Assembly: GCA_002869535.1 (NCBI GenBank) | Contig: PKUK01000004.1 | Coordinates: forward strand, 1 to 64,000 | Direction of reading: 5' to 3' | Length of the DNA stretch: 64,000 bases | From: Arcobacter sp. | GTDB taxonomy: Bacteria; Campylobacterota; Campylobacteria; Campylobacterales; Arcobacteraceae | Part shown: positions 17,608-25,459 of the stretch, in pieces | How positions within the stretch are numbered: the first letter of the stretch is position 1 | How the letters are laid out: each line of letters opens with the position of its first letter | The notes under the pieces: model-generated | Seen by the model: only the letters and a program-made list of their open reading frames with translations | What the model was told of the DNA's origin: nothing | Database searches by the model: none | Program-made: the position numbers and the translations under genes

Positions 17608-18521
17608 TGGATACCAAAATTAATTTTTTTAAAATAGGGCTTTTTATTGTAGTTTCAACTGCACTTCTTTTAGGCGTAGTCTTTTGGCTAGGGAAATATG
17701 GTTTTGAAGATAAAAAGTTTGATAAATATGCAATATATTTTAAAGAGTCTATTTCTGGATTAAATGTTGGCTCAACTGTTAAGTATAGGGGTTTTGAAGT
17801 TGGAAGTGTAGAAGAGATAAAAATAAATCCTAACAATTCAGAAGAGATACAACTTGATATTATAATTAAAAAAGAAGTACCAATAAAAGCTGATATTTAT
17901 GCAGTATTGGGAAACCTTGGAATTACAGGATTAAAATATATTGAGTTAAAAGGTGGAAGTAATAGCTCAGAACTTTTAAAACCAAATGAATCAGGTCTAA
18001 GAGTTATCCCTTCCAAAACTTCAATGTTAGCCTCACTAGAGGAGTCAACTGCAGGTATTACAAGTGAATTGTTACTGGTTTTAGTACAAATTAAAAAAGC
18101 ACTAAATGATGAAAATATAAATAACTTCTATCAAACTATGGGAAATATAGAACAAATCTCTTCACATCTAAATGACAATCAAAAGATTTTTGATGAACTG
18201 TTTATAAATATGAATAAGTTTGTAAAAACAGGTAGTGAATCTTTTGAAACAATGAGTAGTTCAGCAACTACAGTAAAAGCATCGGCAGCTCAATTCCAAG
18301 AGTTATCGAAAAAACTTATGGATAATCTTGAAGATGGTTCTTTTGATATAAAACAGTTATCCCAAGAGAGTTTTGAAAAGTTAAATATTGTTTTGGATAG
18401 TTTGGAAAATACTATGGAAAAGAGTCAAAGATTAATTGATAATTTAAATCAAAGTCCAAGTGATATTATTTTTAAACAAAAAGATATTAAATATGGACCA
18501 GGAGAATCAAATGAGAAGTAA
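17607..18521 (+). CDS. mlaD: MlaD/MCE-domain periplasmic lipid-binding protein
   Basis: 304 aa. One N-terminal membrane anchor (about residues 8-29) precedes an MCE domain (about 38-120: IYFKESISGLNVGSTVKYRGFEVGSVEEI) and then a long helical tail (150-280) rich in Ser, Asn and Gln that may form the coiled tunnel seen in some MCE proteins. It is the substrate-binding subunit of the phospholipid transporter, anchored in the inner membrane. Its last codons overlap the lipoprotein gene by 11 bases. Confidence 0.93.
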   Translation: MDTKINFFKIGLFIVVSTALLLGVVFWLGKYGFEDKKFDKYAIYFKESISGLNVGSTVKYRGFEVGSVEEIKINPNNSEEIQLDIIIKKEVPIKADIYAVLGNLGITGLKYIELKGGSNSSELLKPNESGLRVIPSKTSMLASLEESTAGITSELLLVLVQIKKALNDENINNFYQTMGNIEQISSHLNDNQKIFDELFINMNKFVKTGSESFETMSSSATTVKASAAQFQELSKKLMDNLEDGSFDIKQLSQESFEKLNIVLDSLENTMEKSQRLIDNLNQSPSDIIFKQKDIKYGPGESNEK

Positions 18522-19104
18522 CATAAACTTTCTTTTTTTTATACTTATAGGAGTGTTATTTACAGCTTGTAGTTTTAAACAAAATAGTTTAGAGATAAAC
18601 CGTTATGCTATTGATTTTAAATCAACTGTGAATACTTTTGAAAATAGTTCAAAATCAATATATATCGAAACTCCTGATATGAATAAAAGTTTTAATACAA
18701 ATTCGATACTTTATACTCTAAAGCCTCATTTATTTGAAGAGTATGCAAAAAATAGATGGATAAATTTGCCAAGTAATATGATTCATAACTATTTAGTTGA
18801 AGCTGTGGAAAGTAGCAATATTTATAAAGTTGTTTTACAAAAAAGGTCAAACATTGCATATGACTATACCTTGAAAACAAATGTCCTTAATCTTTATCAT
18901 GATGTTGAAGATGTTAATTCATATGCAGTTTTAAAAATAAGATTTGATTTAGTATCAAATAAAGAACTTCTAAAAACTTACAGTTATGATAAAAGAGTTA
19001 AATGTGAAACTACCAATGCCTATGGTTTTGTAATGGCTATAAATAAAGCTTTGGATGAGGTTAGTTCTGATTTGTTAGTTCAACTTAATAAAGAGGTAAA
19101 ATAA
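18511..19104 (+). CDS. Outer-membrane lipoprotein of the Mla-type system (PqiC-like)
   Basis: About 197 aa. The start at 18511 has GGAG just upstream; a longer reading to 18460 lies inside mlaD and was rejected. The signal peptide ends in a lipobox (LFTAC, with Cys about residue 17). The remainder fits the ABC transport auxiliary lipoprotein family, with segments such as YTLKPHLFEEYAKNRWINLPSNMI. Such lipoproteins serve as outer-membrane partners of MCE systems. Family assignment is by context and general pattern. It converges on the gene at 19112 with 7 bases between. Confidence 0.8.
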   Translation: MRSNINFLFFILIGVLFTACSFKQNSLEINRYAIDFKSTVNTFENSSKSIYIETPDMNKSFNTNSILYTLKPHLFEEYAKNRWINLPSNMIHNYLVEAVESSNIYKVVLQKRSNIAYDYTLKTNVLNLYHDVEDVNSYAVLKIRFDLVSNKELLKTYSYDKRVKCETTNAYGFVMAINKALDEVSSDLLVQLNKEVK

Positions 19105-19111
19105 ACTTCTT

Positions 19112-19813
19112 TTAGATTAACTTATTGGCAAGTTTTTCTAAACCTTTTTTTTGCAAAATATGTAAACTTGAATTTTGTGTCCACTTGTAGGTTTGTTCTT
19201 TGTAGTAGTTTAGAATTATCTCATCTATCTCTACTTTTATCTTTATAGTATTTTCCAATAACTCTTTAATCTCACTACTATCAAGTTCTTCAAAGTTGAC
19301 AAGTTTTATATATAAGGCACTTAGAAGTTCTTCATCTAAAAACTCTTTTGCTTTTTGTATGAATTTTGTCACTTCTTTTTCACTAGCAATCATATCATTC
19401 CATTTTCTTCCATTTTTTAGCTGATCTATTGCCACAGGTAAATATACTGGAACTAAATCCAAGACTTTATTTAACTCTACAAAATCATCATCAACTAAAC
19501 TTCTAAAAAGCATCCTTGCTCTATTTCTTATTTTAACTCTTAGGTTCTCATTTTCTATAACATCAATATGCAAAAGTTGAAATCTTTTTAGTGCAGAAAG
19601 TTTTGAGTGATTAAAGGCCATAATAGATACTAAAGGATTCTTATCTGCAATTTGTTCAGCCCTTGAACCATTTGGTCTACAAAATGCCCAGTAAAGCCTA
19701 GCTTCCATATCTTCATGGTTTAGATATTTTTCATCACCTAAGCTTTCAAAGTCAGGTTCATCTTTTAGTATTTCTACTTCATCTTTATAGGTTAAATTGA
19801 ATAACTCTTCCAT
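19112..19813 (-). CDS. Unknown helical protein, last gene of the MoxR/VWA operon
   Basis: About 233 aa from the ATG at 19811-19813; a TTG three codons upstream is possible. It is acidic, helical and soluble. The first half contains ARLYWAFCRPNGSRAEQIADKNP. From LFRSLVDDDF to the C-terminus it aligns without gaps with the unknown protein encoded at 15063-15626. Its start overlaps the end of the VWA gene by about 29 bases, indicating coupling. It is probably an accessory or target of the ATPase/VWA pair; no known fold recognised. Confidence 0.65.
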   Translation of the reverse strand: MEELFNLTYKDEVEILKDEPDFESLGDEKYLNHEDMEARLYWAFCRPNGSRAEQIADKNPLVSIMAFNHSKLSALKRFQLLHIDVIENENLRVKIRNRARMLFRSLVDDDFVELNKVLDLVPVYLPVAIDQLKNGRKWNDMIASEKEVTKFIQKAKEFLDEELLSALYIKLVNFEELDSSEIKELLENTIKIKVEIDEIILNYYKEQTYKWTQNSSLHILQKKGLEKLANKLI

Positions 19814-21041
19814 ATCTCTCAAACTTCTTTATATTTTTTTTATCACTAATTATAAACATAGTATTACTAACTAAAGACTCACTTATATCAAACTCCCCAT
19901 CGCTTAGTACCATAAGTAAATTATCACTTCTTATTTCACTTGATTTTTTAAGATATCTTAACACTTCATCAAAATCAGTACCTCCATCACTTTTAGGAAT
20001 AAATAGTTCCTCTTGATTTAGTGGATTAAAACTATCAAACTTTATGATGTGTTCTTCTTTTACTTTTAAATCAAAGGGCAAGACGCTTACCTTGTATTCA
20101 TAAAAACCATCACATACCTCTTTTACTACACCCAAAAACTTTTTATACTCATCTAAACTTACACTTGAAGAGCTATCAAGGGCTATATATACTTCTATGA
20201 GTTCATCACTTTTTTTATTTCCAGGAAGATATAAACCACTATGGATAAATCGTCTATTTGGTCTATTGTAAGTGCTGGTTTTTTCAAAAAGTGAAGCTAT
20301 AAGATACTCTTTTAGGCTATCTTGCAGGGAAATCTCTGGTTTTATTAAGGTATCAATCTCAACTTGTAAACCAACATACTCTTTTGAAGTTTTTTTAGCG
20401 ATAGACAAAGCCTGGATAATAATACCATCAAGTTTTTCCCTATCCCCTTGATTGGTTTTGTCATCATTTACCTCTTCAATATCTAATTTTGAGTCATCAT
20501 AAATGTATGATTTAAGCTTACCTTTTTCATCTGGTTTTGTTTTTATCTCTTCATCTTCTTTTTTCTCTTGGTTGGAAGACTCACTATCTTTTTCTTGTTC
20601 TTCGTATAAAATCTCATAAACCTCTTCCACACACTTATTTTCTAAATCAAGGTCAAGAATCTCATTTTTTGGCATCTCTCCTACATTTGAAAACTTTGAC
20701 ATAACTAGATTGATAACTAAATCACAAGCTTGATTCCAAAGTCTTTTTTCTCTAGTTTTTTGGCGGTAAGGGTGTTTAAGAACTATATGTAAAAGGGTAT
20801 GAGTATAAAGATAAGTAATCTCTTCATCACTATAAATTGAGAGTTTTTCAAGGTCCACTCCTATTTTCATACCATTTGTTTGAAAGGCACTAAACTCATT
20901 TTGAGTATAGTTTGTAGGAATAGAAAGGGCTAAGACTGATAAAAAAGGGTGATTAAATAAAAAATTTATTCGTATTTTTTGAAAAGTCTCATCATATAAT
21001 GTATTGTCCATATTTCTCCATCCATGAATCAAAGGCTTCAA
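19785..21041 (-). CDS. VWA-like metallopeptidase-domain protein (DUF2201-type)
   Basis: 418 aa. The N-terminal half has HTLLHIVLKHPYRQKTREKRLWNQACDLVIN, a putative metallopeptidase-like HxxxH segment. A very acidic Lys/Glu/Asp linker occupies about residues 145-200. The C-terminal part is a von Willebrand A-type fold with IALDSSSSVSLDEYKKFL (MIDAS-like DxSxS), SDGGTDFDEVL and LSDGEFDIS. Such proteins are paired with MoxR ATPases. The gene overlaps the ATPase gene by 50 bases and the next gene by about 29. Confidence 0.85.
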   Translation of the reverse strand: MKPLIHGWRNMDNTLYDETFQKIRINFLFNHPFLSVLALSIPTNYTQNEFSAFQTNGMKIGVDLEKLSIYSDEEITYLYTHTLLHIVLKHPYRQKTREKRLWNQACDLVINLVMSKFSNVGEMPKNEILDLDLENKCVEEVYEILYEEQEKDSESSNQEKKEDEEIKTKPDEKGKLKSYIYDDSKLDIEEVNDDKTNQGDREKLDGIIIQALSIAKKTSKEYVGLQVEIDTLIKPEISLQDSLKEYLIASLFEKTSTYNRPNRRFIHSGLYLPGNKKSDELIEVYIALDSSSSVSLDEYKKFLGVVKEVCDGFYEYKVSVLPFDLKVKEEHIIKFDSFNPLNQEELFIPKSDGGTDFDEVLRYLKKSSEIRSDNLLMVLSDGEFDISESLVSNTMFIISDKKNIKKFERYGRVIQFNL

Positions 21042-21999
21042 GTTCAGCTATATCTTCATCTTTGATGATTAAATCTTTTATTAGCATAACATTAAATTCA
21101 ACTGGCAATTTACTACAATAAGTAAAAAGATTTGTAGCTTGAGCTGTCTCTTTGTATTTTTCAATGATAGCTGCACATAGGGCATATAAAGCACTTGGTT
21201 CTTCTGGCACAACATCAGATTCTCCTGCTAAAATCGCATCAATATCAGGCAAGGTTTTATAAACTTTTACAAAAGAGATAAACTCAATGCCAGCACCATA
21301 ACCAACACTTCCGTAAATGATTGGATTGATTGTTTTAATATCTTTACTTTTTTTTATGATATTTGATAACATATCCCACGCTCTTGGAGTACAAAAAGCA
21401 GGATTGGTTTCAGTTGAATCTGGCACTTCACTGCTAAGTAAATCTGGCCTAAATCCTAAAAAACCAATAATAAAAGGGTGGACTTCATTTTTAATAGCCC
21501 AAATTTTAAAATCCTCATATTTTGCTTCAAGTACGATATGTACCATTCTATTTATCAAAGGACTTGGAAGTTTAAAAACGATACCTTTATCATCTATTTT
21601 ATTACCAGCACAAACTATCCTCCAGCCTTTTGGCATGCTATATTCACCTATTTTTCTATCAAGAACAAGTTGATAAATAGCAGCTTGGACAGATAGTGGA
21701 GCAGAGTTTAACTCATCTAAAAAGAGTATTCCTTTAGAGTTCTCATCAGAAGGTAAAAATACAGGTGGCATCCACTTTGTTTGCTCATTTGAAATAGTTG
21801 GAATCCCTCTTAAATCTATGGCATCAAGTTGTGATAATCGTACATCAATAATCTCCAAATCATTTTGTTTTGCTATATCATTTACAATATATGATTTTCC
21901 AATACCTGGACTTCCATGGATAAATACAGGAATATCAGTATCAATCAAAGTTTGTAGTTGCTTGTATAATTCTTGGGTACCAATTGCAGGGGTTATCAT
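20992..21999 (-). CDS. MoxR-family AAA+ ATPase
   Basis: 335 aa with Walker A HGSPGIGKSYIVNDIA (about residues 29-40), Walker B GILFLDELNSAP, a sensor region CAGNKIDD and a C-terminal helical lid. The ELNSA variant of Walker B is usual for MoxR/CbbQ-type chaperone-like ATPases, which act with VWA proteins to remodel or activate other proteins. The start is ATG following AGGAATAAAA. It lies between a 62-codon gene upstream and the VWA gene downstream. Confidence 0.9.
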   Translation of the reverse strand: MITPAIGTQELYKQLQTLIDTDIPVFIHGSPGIGKSYIVNDIAKQNDLEIIDVRLSQLDAIDLRGIPTISNEQTKWMPPVFLPSDENSKGILFLDELNSAPLSVQAAIYQLVLDRKIGEYSMPKGWRIVCAGNKIDDKGIVFKLPSPLINRMVHIVLEAKYEDFKIWAIKNEVHPFIIGFLGFRPDLLSSEVPDSTETNPAFCTPRAWDMLSNIIKKSKDIKTINPIIYGSVGYGAGIEFISFVKVYKTLPDIDAILAGESDVVPEEPSALYALCAAIIEKYKETAQATNLFTYCSKLPVEFNVMLIKDLIIKDEDIAELEAFDSWMEKYGQYII

Positions 22000-22007
22000 T
22001 TTTATTC

Positions 22008-22196
22008 CTATGAGAGTTTTATATCTTTAATCAGTGTGTTTAAATCAGAGTTTAATGAAGATATCTTTTCTAAGATTTGTTGTTTTTGCTGGGCATTTAA
22101 CTTAAACTTATTATCAATAGTTTCATACATCTTTAGACTATCTGCAAAAATATTTTGCATGATTTCTTGTTTTATCGCATCTTCAAAAAGTCCCAT
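22008..22196 (-). CDS. Small helical protein heading the MoxR/VWA operon
   Basis: 62 aa, fully helical in appearance (Gln/Lys/Leu-rich, LNAQQKQQILEKISSLNSDLNTLI). It has an AAGGAT binding site before the ATG, and its stop is 8 bases before the ATPase ATG. I do not recognise it. The position as first gene of a tight four-gene operon suggests a small adaptor. Confidence 0.6.
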   Translation of the reverse strand: MGLFEDAIKQEIMQNIFADSLKMYETIDNKFKLNAQQKQQILEKISSLNSDLNTLIKDIKLS

Positions 22197-22210
22197 TATA
22201 TTATCCTTGT

Positions 22211-22612
22211 CTATTTTATAGAGTTATTTAGGTGATAGACTAAATCACTATCCATACTTGTCAAATGCAAATCAAACCATTCTGGTAGCTTCTCAACATA
22301 ATAAGCCTTTAACATTTTTTTTCCAAAGAGGGAGTGTGCATTTTTAATAAAATACTCCATTTCAGCAAGTACTTTATAGTGCTCATCTTTATGTTCTCTT
22401 ATTGTGGGATAGTTATACTTTTCCATTAAAGTCTCTTCTTCAAAAAAATGTTTTCTACTATGTTCAAGTAGCTCTTTTGACTTTGCAAGGATACTCTCCC
22501 CTGAGTTTGTATCTACACTATTATAAATATCTAAAAACTCTTTGTGTAAAGTGTCCATTTGAACAAAATTAAGTAAATGTTTTTCATCATCGAATACCAG
22601 AGTTTTTTGCAT
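22211..22612 (-). CDS. Single-domain bacteriohemerythrin
   Basis: 133 aa from the ATG at 22610-22612, with AAGAAG upstream; a longer reading up to 22762 adds a spurious hydrophobic segment and overlaps the divergent cytochrome gene. Ligand pattern: MDTLHKEFLDIYN, HSRKHFFEEETLME, REHKDEHYKVLAEM and HLTSMDSDLVYHL. Together these give the expected His/Glu/Asp set for a di-iron oxygen-binding four-helix bundle, slightly divergent from the two domains at 11603-12409. Confidence 0.8.
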   Translation of the reverse strand: MQKTLVFDDEKHLLNFVQMDTLHKEFLDIYNSVDTNSGESILAKSKELLEHSRKHFFEEETLMEKYNYPTIREHKDEHYKVLAEMEYFIKNAHSLFGKKMLKAYYVEKLPEWFDLHLTSMDSDLVYHLNNSIK

Positions 22613-22755
22613 GAATTCTTCTTTATTAAATATTATTATGACTATGCAAAATCTATACCCCGTAATTTTAGTAAAAATTTTTTTACCAAAAAGGCAAAAT
22701 GCCATACTAATGACAGATATAAATCCTAAAATTAGACTCTTTAAAAGGAGACGAT

Positions 22756-23646
22756 ATGTCAAGAATATTTTTTTTATTAGTAGCTATTTTTAGCTTGGAC
22801 TCATTTGCAACTGTTATAAGTGATGAAAATCAAGATCTTATTTACAATATTTTACATTATGGTAAAACAGGTTCATTAGGATTGGGATATATTTTTACGA
22901 AACTTCAATCTGAGTATTTTTCTAATTTATTTTTAGCAATTGTTGTTGCTGTGCCACTTGCTTTTTTTATTCATTATAAAATCATTGGACCAAAAATCTT
23001 TTCCCATGATAAGAAAAAACTCTATTTGTTTACTATTTTTAATAGAACTATTCATGCTATAGCTGCATTTTCATTTTTATTAATAATCCCAACTGGTCTT
23101 GTAATGATATTTGGGTCATTTTTTCATGGAGGAGCATTTGTTAGAATTTGTCAAGATATTCATGTGATTGTAACACCTCTGTTTCTTATAAGTGTTATAC
23201 CTATGTTTTTAATGTGGGCAAAAGATATGCTTTTTACAAATGATGATATCAAATGGATGAAGATATTAGGTGGTTACCTCTCAAAGGAGAAAAAACCTAT
23301 TCCAGCAGGAAAGTTTAACGCAGGACAAAAAATGTGGTTTTGGGTTTGTACTTTAGGTGGAATACTTATGATTATAACTGGAGCATTTTTATATTTTCAA
23401 GATGTACCAGTAGGATTGTTAGCTACTTTAGGGCTTACTAAAATAGCATTTTTAAGAATTTGCATAATAATGCACAATGTTTTAGGGATGATGGTGACAG
23501 CTCTTTTTATTACCCATGTTTATATGTCTATGTTTGCAATTAAAGGTGCCGTTCATAGTATTATAACTGGATATAAAGAAGAGGAAGAGCTTGAGATTTT
23601 ACATAGTTCATTTTATAAAGAATTAAAAGATAATAAAAAAATCTAA
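22756..23646 (+). CDS. Formate dehydrogenase-type cytochrome b subunit
   Basis: 296 aa with a cleavable signal-like N-terminus and four or more membrane helices. NRTIHAIAAFSFLLIIPTG, CQDIHVIVTPLF and MHNVLGMMVTALFITHVYMSMF carry the histidines that bind two b hemes in the FdhC/FdnI/cytochrome b561-type family. The C-terminal KGAVHSIITGYKEEEELEILHSSFY is typical of FDH gamma. It transfers electrons to quinone. No catalytic subunit is nearby, so its partner must be elsewhere. The start follows AAGGAGACGAT. Confidence 0.85.
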   Translation: MSRIFFLLVAIFSLDSFATVISDENQDLIYNILHYGKTGSLGLGYIFTKLQSEYFSNLFLAIVVAVPLAFFIHYKIIGPKIFSHDKKKLYLFTIFNRTIHAIAAFSFLLIIPTGLVMIFGSFFHGGAFVRICQDIHVIVTPLFLISVIPMFLMWAKDMLFTNDDIKWMKILGGYLSKEKKPIPAGKFNAGQKMWFWVCTLGGILMIITGAFLYFQDVPVGLLATLGLTKIAFLRICIIMHNVLGMMVTALFITHVYMSMFAIKGAVHSIITGYKEEEELEILHSSFYKELKDNKKI

Positions 23647-23707
23647 ATAAATAGTTTTAATCTTACTTCTGTATAATAATTTATAGCCAATAAATTTAGG
23701 AAGTAAG

Positions 23708-24394
23708 ATGAAATTCCCAGACTTAATACGTGGAAAACTAATAAAAAGATACAAAAGATTTTTAGCTGATATTATTTTAGAAAATGGTGAAGAGATAACT
23801 GCCCATGTGCCAAATAGTGGAGCGATGACCTCTTGTATAGAAGAGAACTGCCCTGTGTGGGTTAGTTTTCATGATAACCCAAAAAGAAAACTAAAATATA
23901 CTTTGGAATTAACCCAAATGGCTGACATCTTGATTTGTACAAATACAGGGGTGGCAAATAAAATAGCAATAGAAGCTATAGAAAATGCAACTATAAAAGA
24001 GCTTCAAGGTTACACTTCTTTAAAGCCTGAACAAAAGTATGGAGTAAATTCACGAATAGATATTTTATTAGAAAATGAAAATGAAAAATGTTATGTGGAA
24101 GTAAAAAGTGTAAGTTTAAAAATAGATGACACTTTGGCTTTTCCAGATGCGGTTACCACTAGAGGTAAAAAACACTTAGACGAACTAGTATCTATGGTGG
24201 AAGAAGGACATAGGGCAGTTATGCTGTATGTTATTCAAAGAAGTGATAATTTGCCATTTAGAATTGCAAAGGAGATAGATAAAATGTATGATGAAACATT
24301 AAAAGAGTCTATGAAAAAAGGTGTTGAAGTAATAGTATATCAATCAGATATATCCCATGAAGAGATAAGCATAAAAAACAAAGTGGAGTTTTAG
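23708..24394 (+). CDS. sfsA: SfsA homologue
   Basis: 228 aa, complete. Family motifs: RGKLIKRYKRFLADIIL, ITAHVPNSGAMTSCIEE, CYVEVKSVSLKIDDTLAFPDAVTTRGKKHLDEL (a PD-(D/E)xK nuclease-like core) and VMLYVIQRSDNLPF. SfsA is a DNA-binding protein first linked to maltose metabolism in E. coli; its core resembles nucleases and its real function is unsettled. The ATG is preceded by TTTAGGAAG. Confidence 0.93.
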   Translation: MKFPDLIRGKLIKRYKRFLADIILENGEEITAHVPNSGAMTSCIEENCPVWVSFHDNPKRKLKYTLELTQMADILICTNTGVANKIAIEAIENATIKELQGYTSLKPEQKYGVNSRIDILLENENEKCYVEVKSVSLKIDDTLAFPDAVTTRGKKHLDELVSMVEEGHRAVMLYVIQRSDNLPFRIAKEIDKMYDETLKESMKKGVEVIVYQSDISHEEISIKNKVEF

Positions 24395-24396
24395 AC

Positions 24397-24424
24397 AAAA
24401 AAGAGGCTAAGTTGCCTCTTTTTT
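24397..24424. terminator. Bidirectional terminator of sfsA and the ferritin-like gene
   Basis: AAAAAAGAGGC-TAAGTT-GCCTCTTTTTT lies between convergent genes, with an A-run on one side and a T-run on the other, so it can act in both directions. Confidence 0.9.
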
Positions 24425-24441
24425 AGAATATTAAATAATAA

Positions 24442-24909
24442 TTAGAACTCTGCGCTTGCAACCCAGTCAGCTGGCTCTTCTAAGAAAGTAACTATCTCTT
24501 CTAAAACCTTCTTATGTTTTACTTCTTCTGCTGCAATTTGTAAAAAGATTGACTTTTCAGTTACACTTTCTAGTTCTTCTGCTTTTTGTGCATAAAAGTT
24601 TTTAGAGTTCTCTTCTCTTGTTATCGCATCTTTATAGAATTGAACTTGTTCTTTGTCTAAATCAATATTGTCTTTTTCTTGAGTTAGTGTTTGAAAAATT
24701 GTTTTAGTATCAGTTATCAAATCTAATTTTTCTAAATCAATATCCTCTTTTTTCATCATATTTTTAAATATATTGTAATGTTTTACCTCTTCATCTGCCA
24801 ACATAGTAAAAATTCTTTTTAAACCTGGATTTTGAGCTTTTGATACCATCTCTCGATAATAAGCTTCACCTTCTTTTTCAACCTTCATCGCATATTCATA
24901 CACATTCAT
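24442..24909 (-). CDS. Rubrerythrin/ferritin-like di-iron protein
   Basis: 155 aa four-helix bundle with two EExxH iron motifs (DEEVKHYNIF about residues 39-48, and AEEVKHKKVLEEI about 127-139) and further Glu ligands in VEKEGEAYYREM and REENSKNFYAQ. It lacks the C-terminal rubredoxin domain of true rubrerythrins. A role in oxidative stress or iron handling is likely. The start follows AAGGGGCGAG. It lies downstream of the candidate small RNA pair on the same strand. Confidence 0.8.
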   Translation of the reverse strand: MNVYEYAMKVEKEGEAYYREMVSKAQNPGLKRIFTMLADEEVKHYNIFKNMMKKEDIDLEKLDLITDTKTIFQTLTQEKDNIDLDKEQVQFYKDAITREENSKNFYAQKAEELESVTEKSIFLQIAAEEVKHKKVLEEIVTFLEEPADWVASAEF

Positions 24910-25064
24910 ACTCGCCCCTTATAAATAAATATATCTTAAATAGTAACATAAGCATTTATAATTTGTTCTTATATTGAATTTGCATTTGACTTTTTAATTA
25001 AATGACTAATTATTTTGTTAAGAGTAAGGGTTATTTTGAGTTTTTATCTGATTTTTAATAGAGC

Positions 25065-25131
25065 AAAAAAAAAGAGGCTTCGCGGGCCTCTTTTTTAGGA
25101 GAACAAATGAAGACGTTCGTATTCGTCTTAT
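25065..25131 (-). ncRNA. Candidate small RNA A (tandem copy 1)
   Basis: On the minus strand a TGTTATAAT extended -10 (TATAAT at 25143-25138) is followed about 7 bases later by a predicted transcript of about 67 nt. It has a 5' hairpin AAGACG-AATACGAA-CGTCTT (25129-25110), a single-stranded segment with CUCCUAA, and a terminator GAGGC-CCGCGAA-GCCTC followed by nine T. The whole arrangement recurs at 25239-25312. The CUCCU stretch could pair with Shine-Dalgarno sites. The opposite strand reads AGGAG-AACAA-ATG and eight codons to a stop (25107-25133), so a plus-strand reading is possible but explains fewer features. Confidence 0.65.
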
Positions 25132-25137
25132 AAGAAA

Positions 25138-25164
25138 ATTATAACAGCTGATGATAAATGAATA
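25138..25164 (-). promoter_or_regulatory. Promoter of candidate small RNA A
   Basis: The minus strand reads TTTATCATCAGCTGTTATAA followed by T: an extended -10 box TGTTATAAT plus an upstream segment shared, with two differences near the box, with the promoter of copy B. The conservation extends past the -10 to a TTTAT..ATTTATCATCA stretch. Confidence 0.55.
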
Positions 25165-25238
25165 AACAACCAAAGGTTAACAAAAAGACAACCCGATAAG
25201 AAATTGATAAATTTATATAAAATGAGAGATTTTTAGGC

Positions 25239-25312
25239 AAAAAAAAAGAGGCTTCGCGGACCTCTTTCTTTTTAGGAGTAAATGAAAAAAAAGACGTTCG
25301 TATTCGCCTTGT
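25239..25312 (-). ncRNA. Candidate small RNA B (tandem copy 2)
   Basis: Same layout as copy A: TGTTATACT -10 (TATACT at 25324-25319), 5' hairpin AAGGCG-AATACGAA-CGTCTT (25310-25291), U-run, UUUACUCCUAAA segment, and terminator GAGGT-CCGCGAA-GCCTC followed by nine T. Compared with copy A, one base changes in each stem, and both changes give G.U pairs only in the minus-strand RNA (they would be A.C or C.A mismatches on the plus strand). Both loops are unchanged. This is good evidence of a structured minus-strand RNA. Length about 74 nt. The opposite strand has AGGAG-TAA-ATG and ten codons. Confidence 0.65.
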
Positions 25313-25318
25313 AAAGAA

Positions 25319-25345
25319 AGTATAACAAGTGATGATAAATGGATA
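25319..25345 (-). promoter_or_regulatory. Promoter of candidate small RNA B
   Basis: The minus strand carries TTTATCATCACTTGTTATAC followed by T: an extended -10 TGTTATACT with the same upstream segment as copy A. Confidence 0.55.
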
Positions 25346-25417
25346 AATAATCAATTGTTAATGGATGGATAACTGGTATATGAATCTTGCTCTTGAACAC
25401 CTAAAGGTTTCCGCTCT

Positions 25418-25445
25418 TTACTTTCTTTTGTTGAAAAGAAAGTAA
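25418..25445. repeat. Perfect hairpin of an intergenic repeat
   Basis: TTACTTTCTTTT-GTTG-AAAAGAAAGTAA is a perfect 12-base inverted repeat. It starts the palindrome cluster that continues to 25644. It resembles repeated intergenic sequences I recall from other proteobacteria; copy number in this genome cannot be seen here. Confidence 0.75.
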
Positions 25446-25459
25446 CAAAGAAAGCAACT

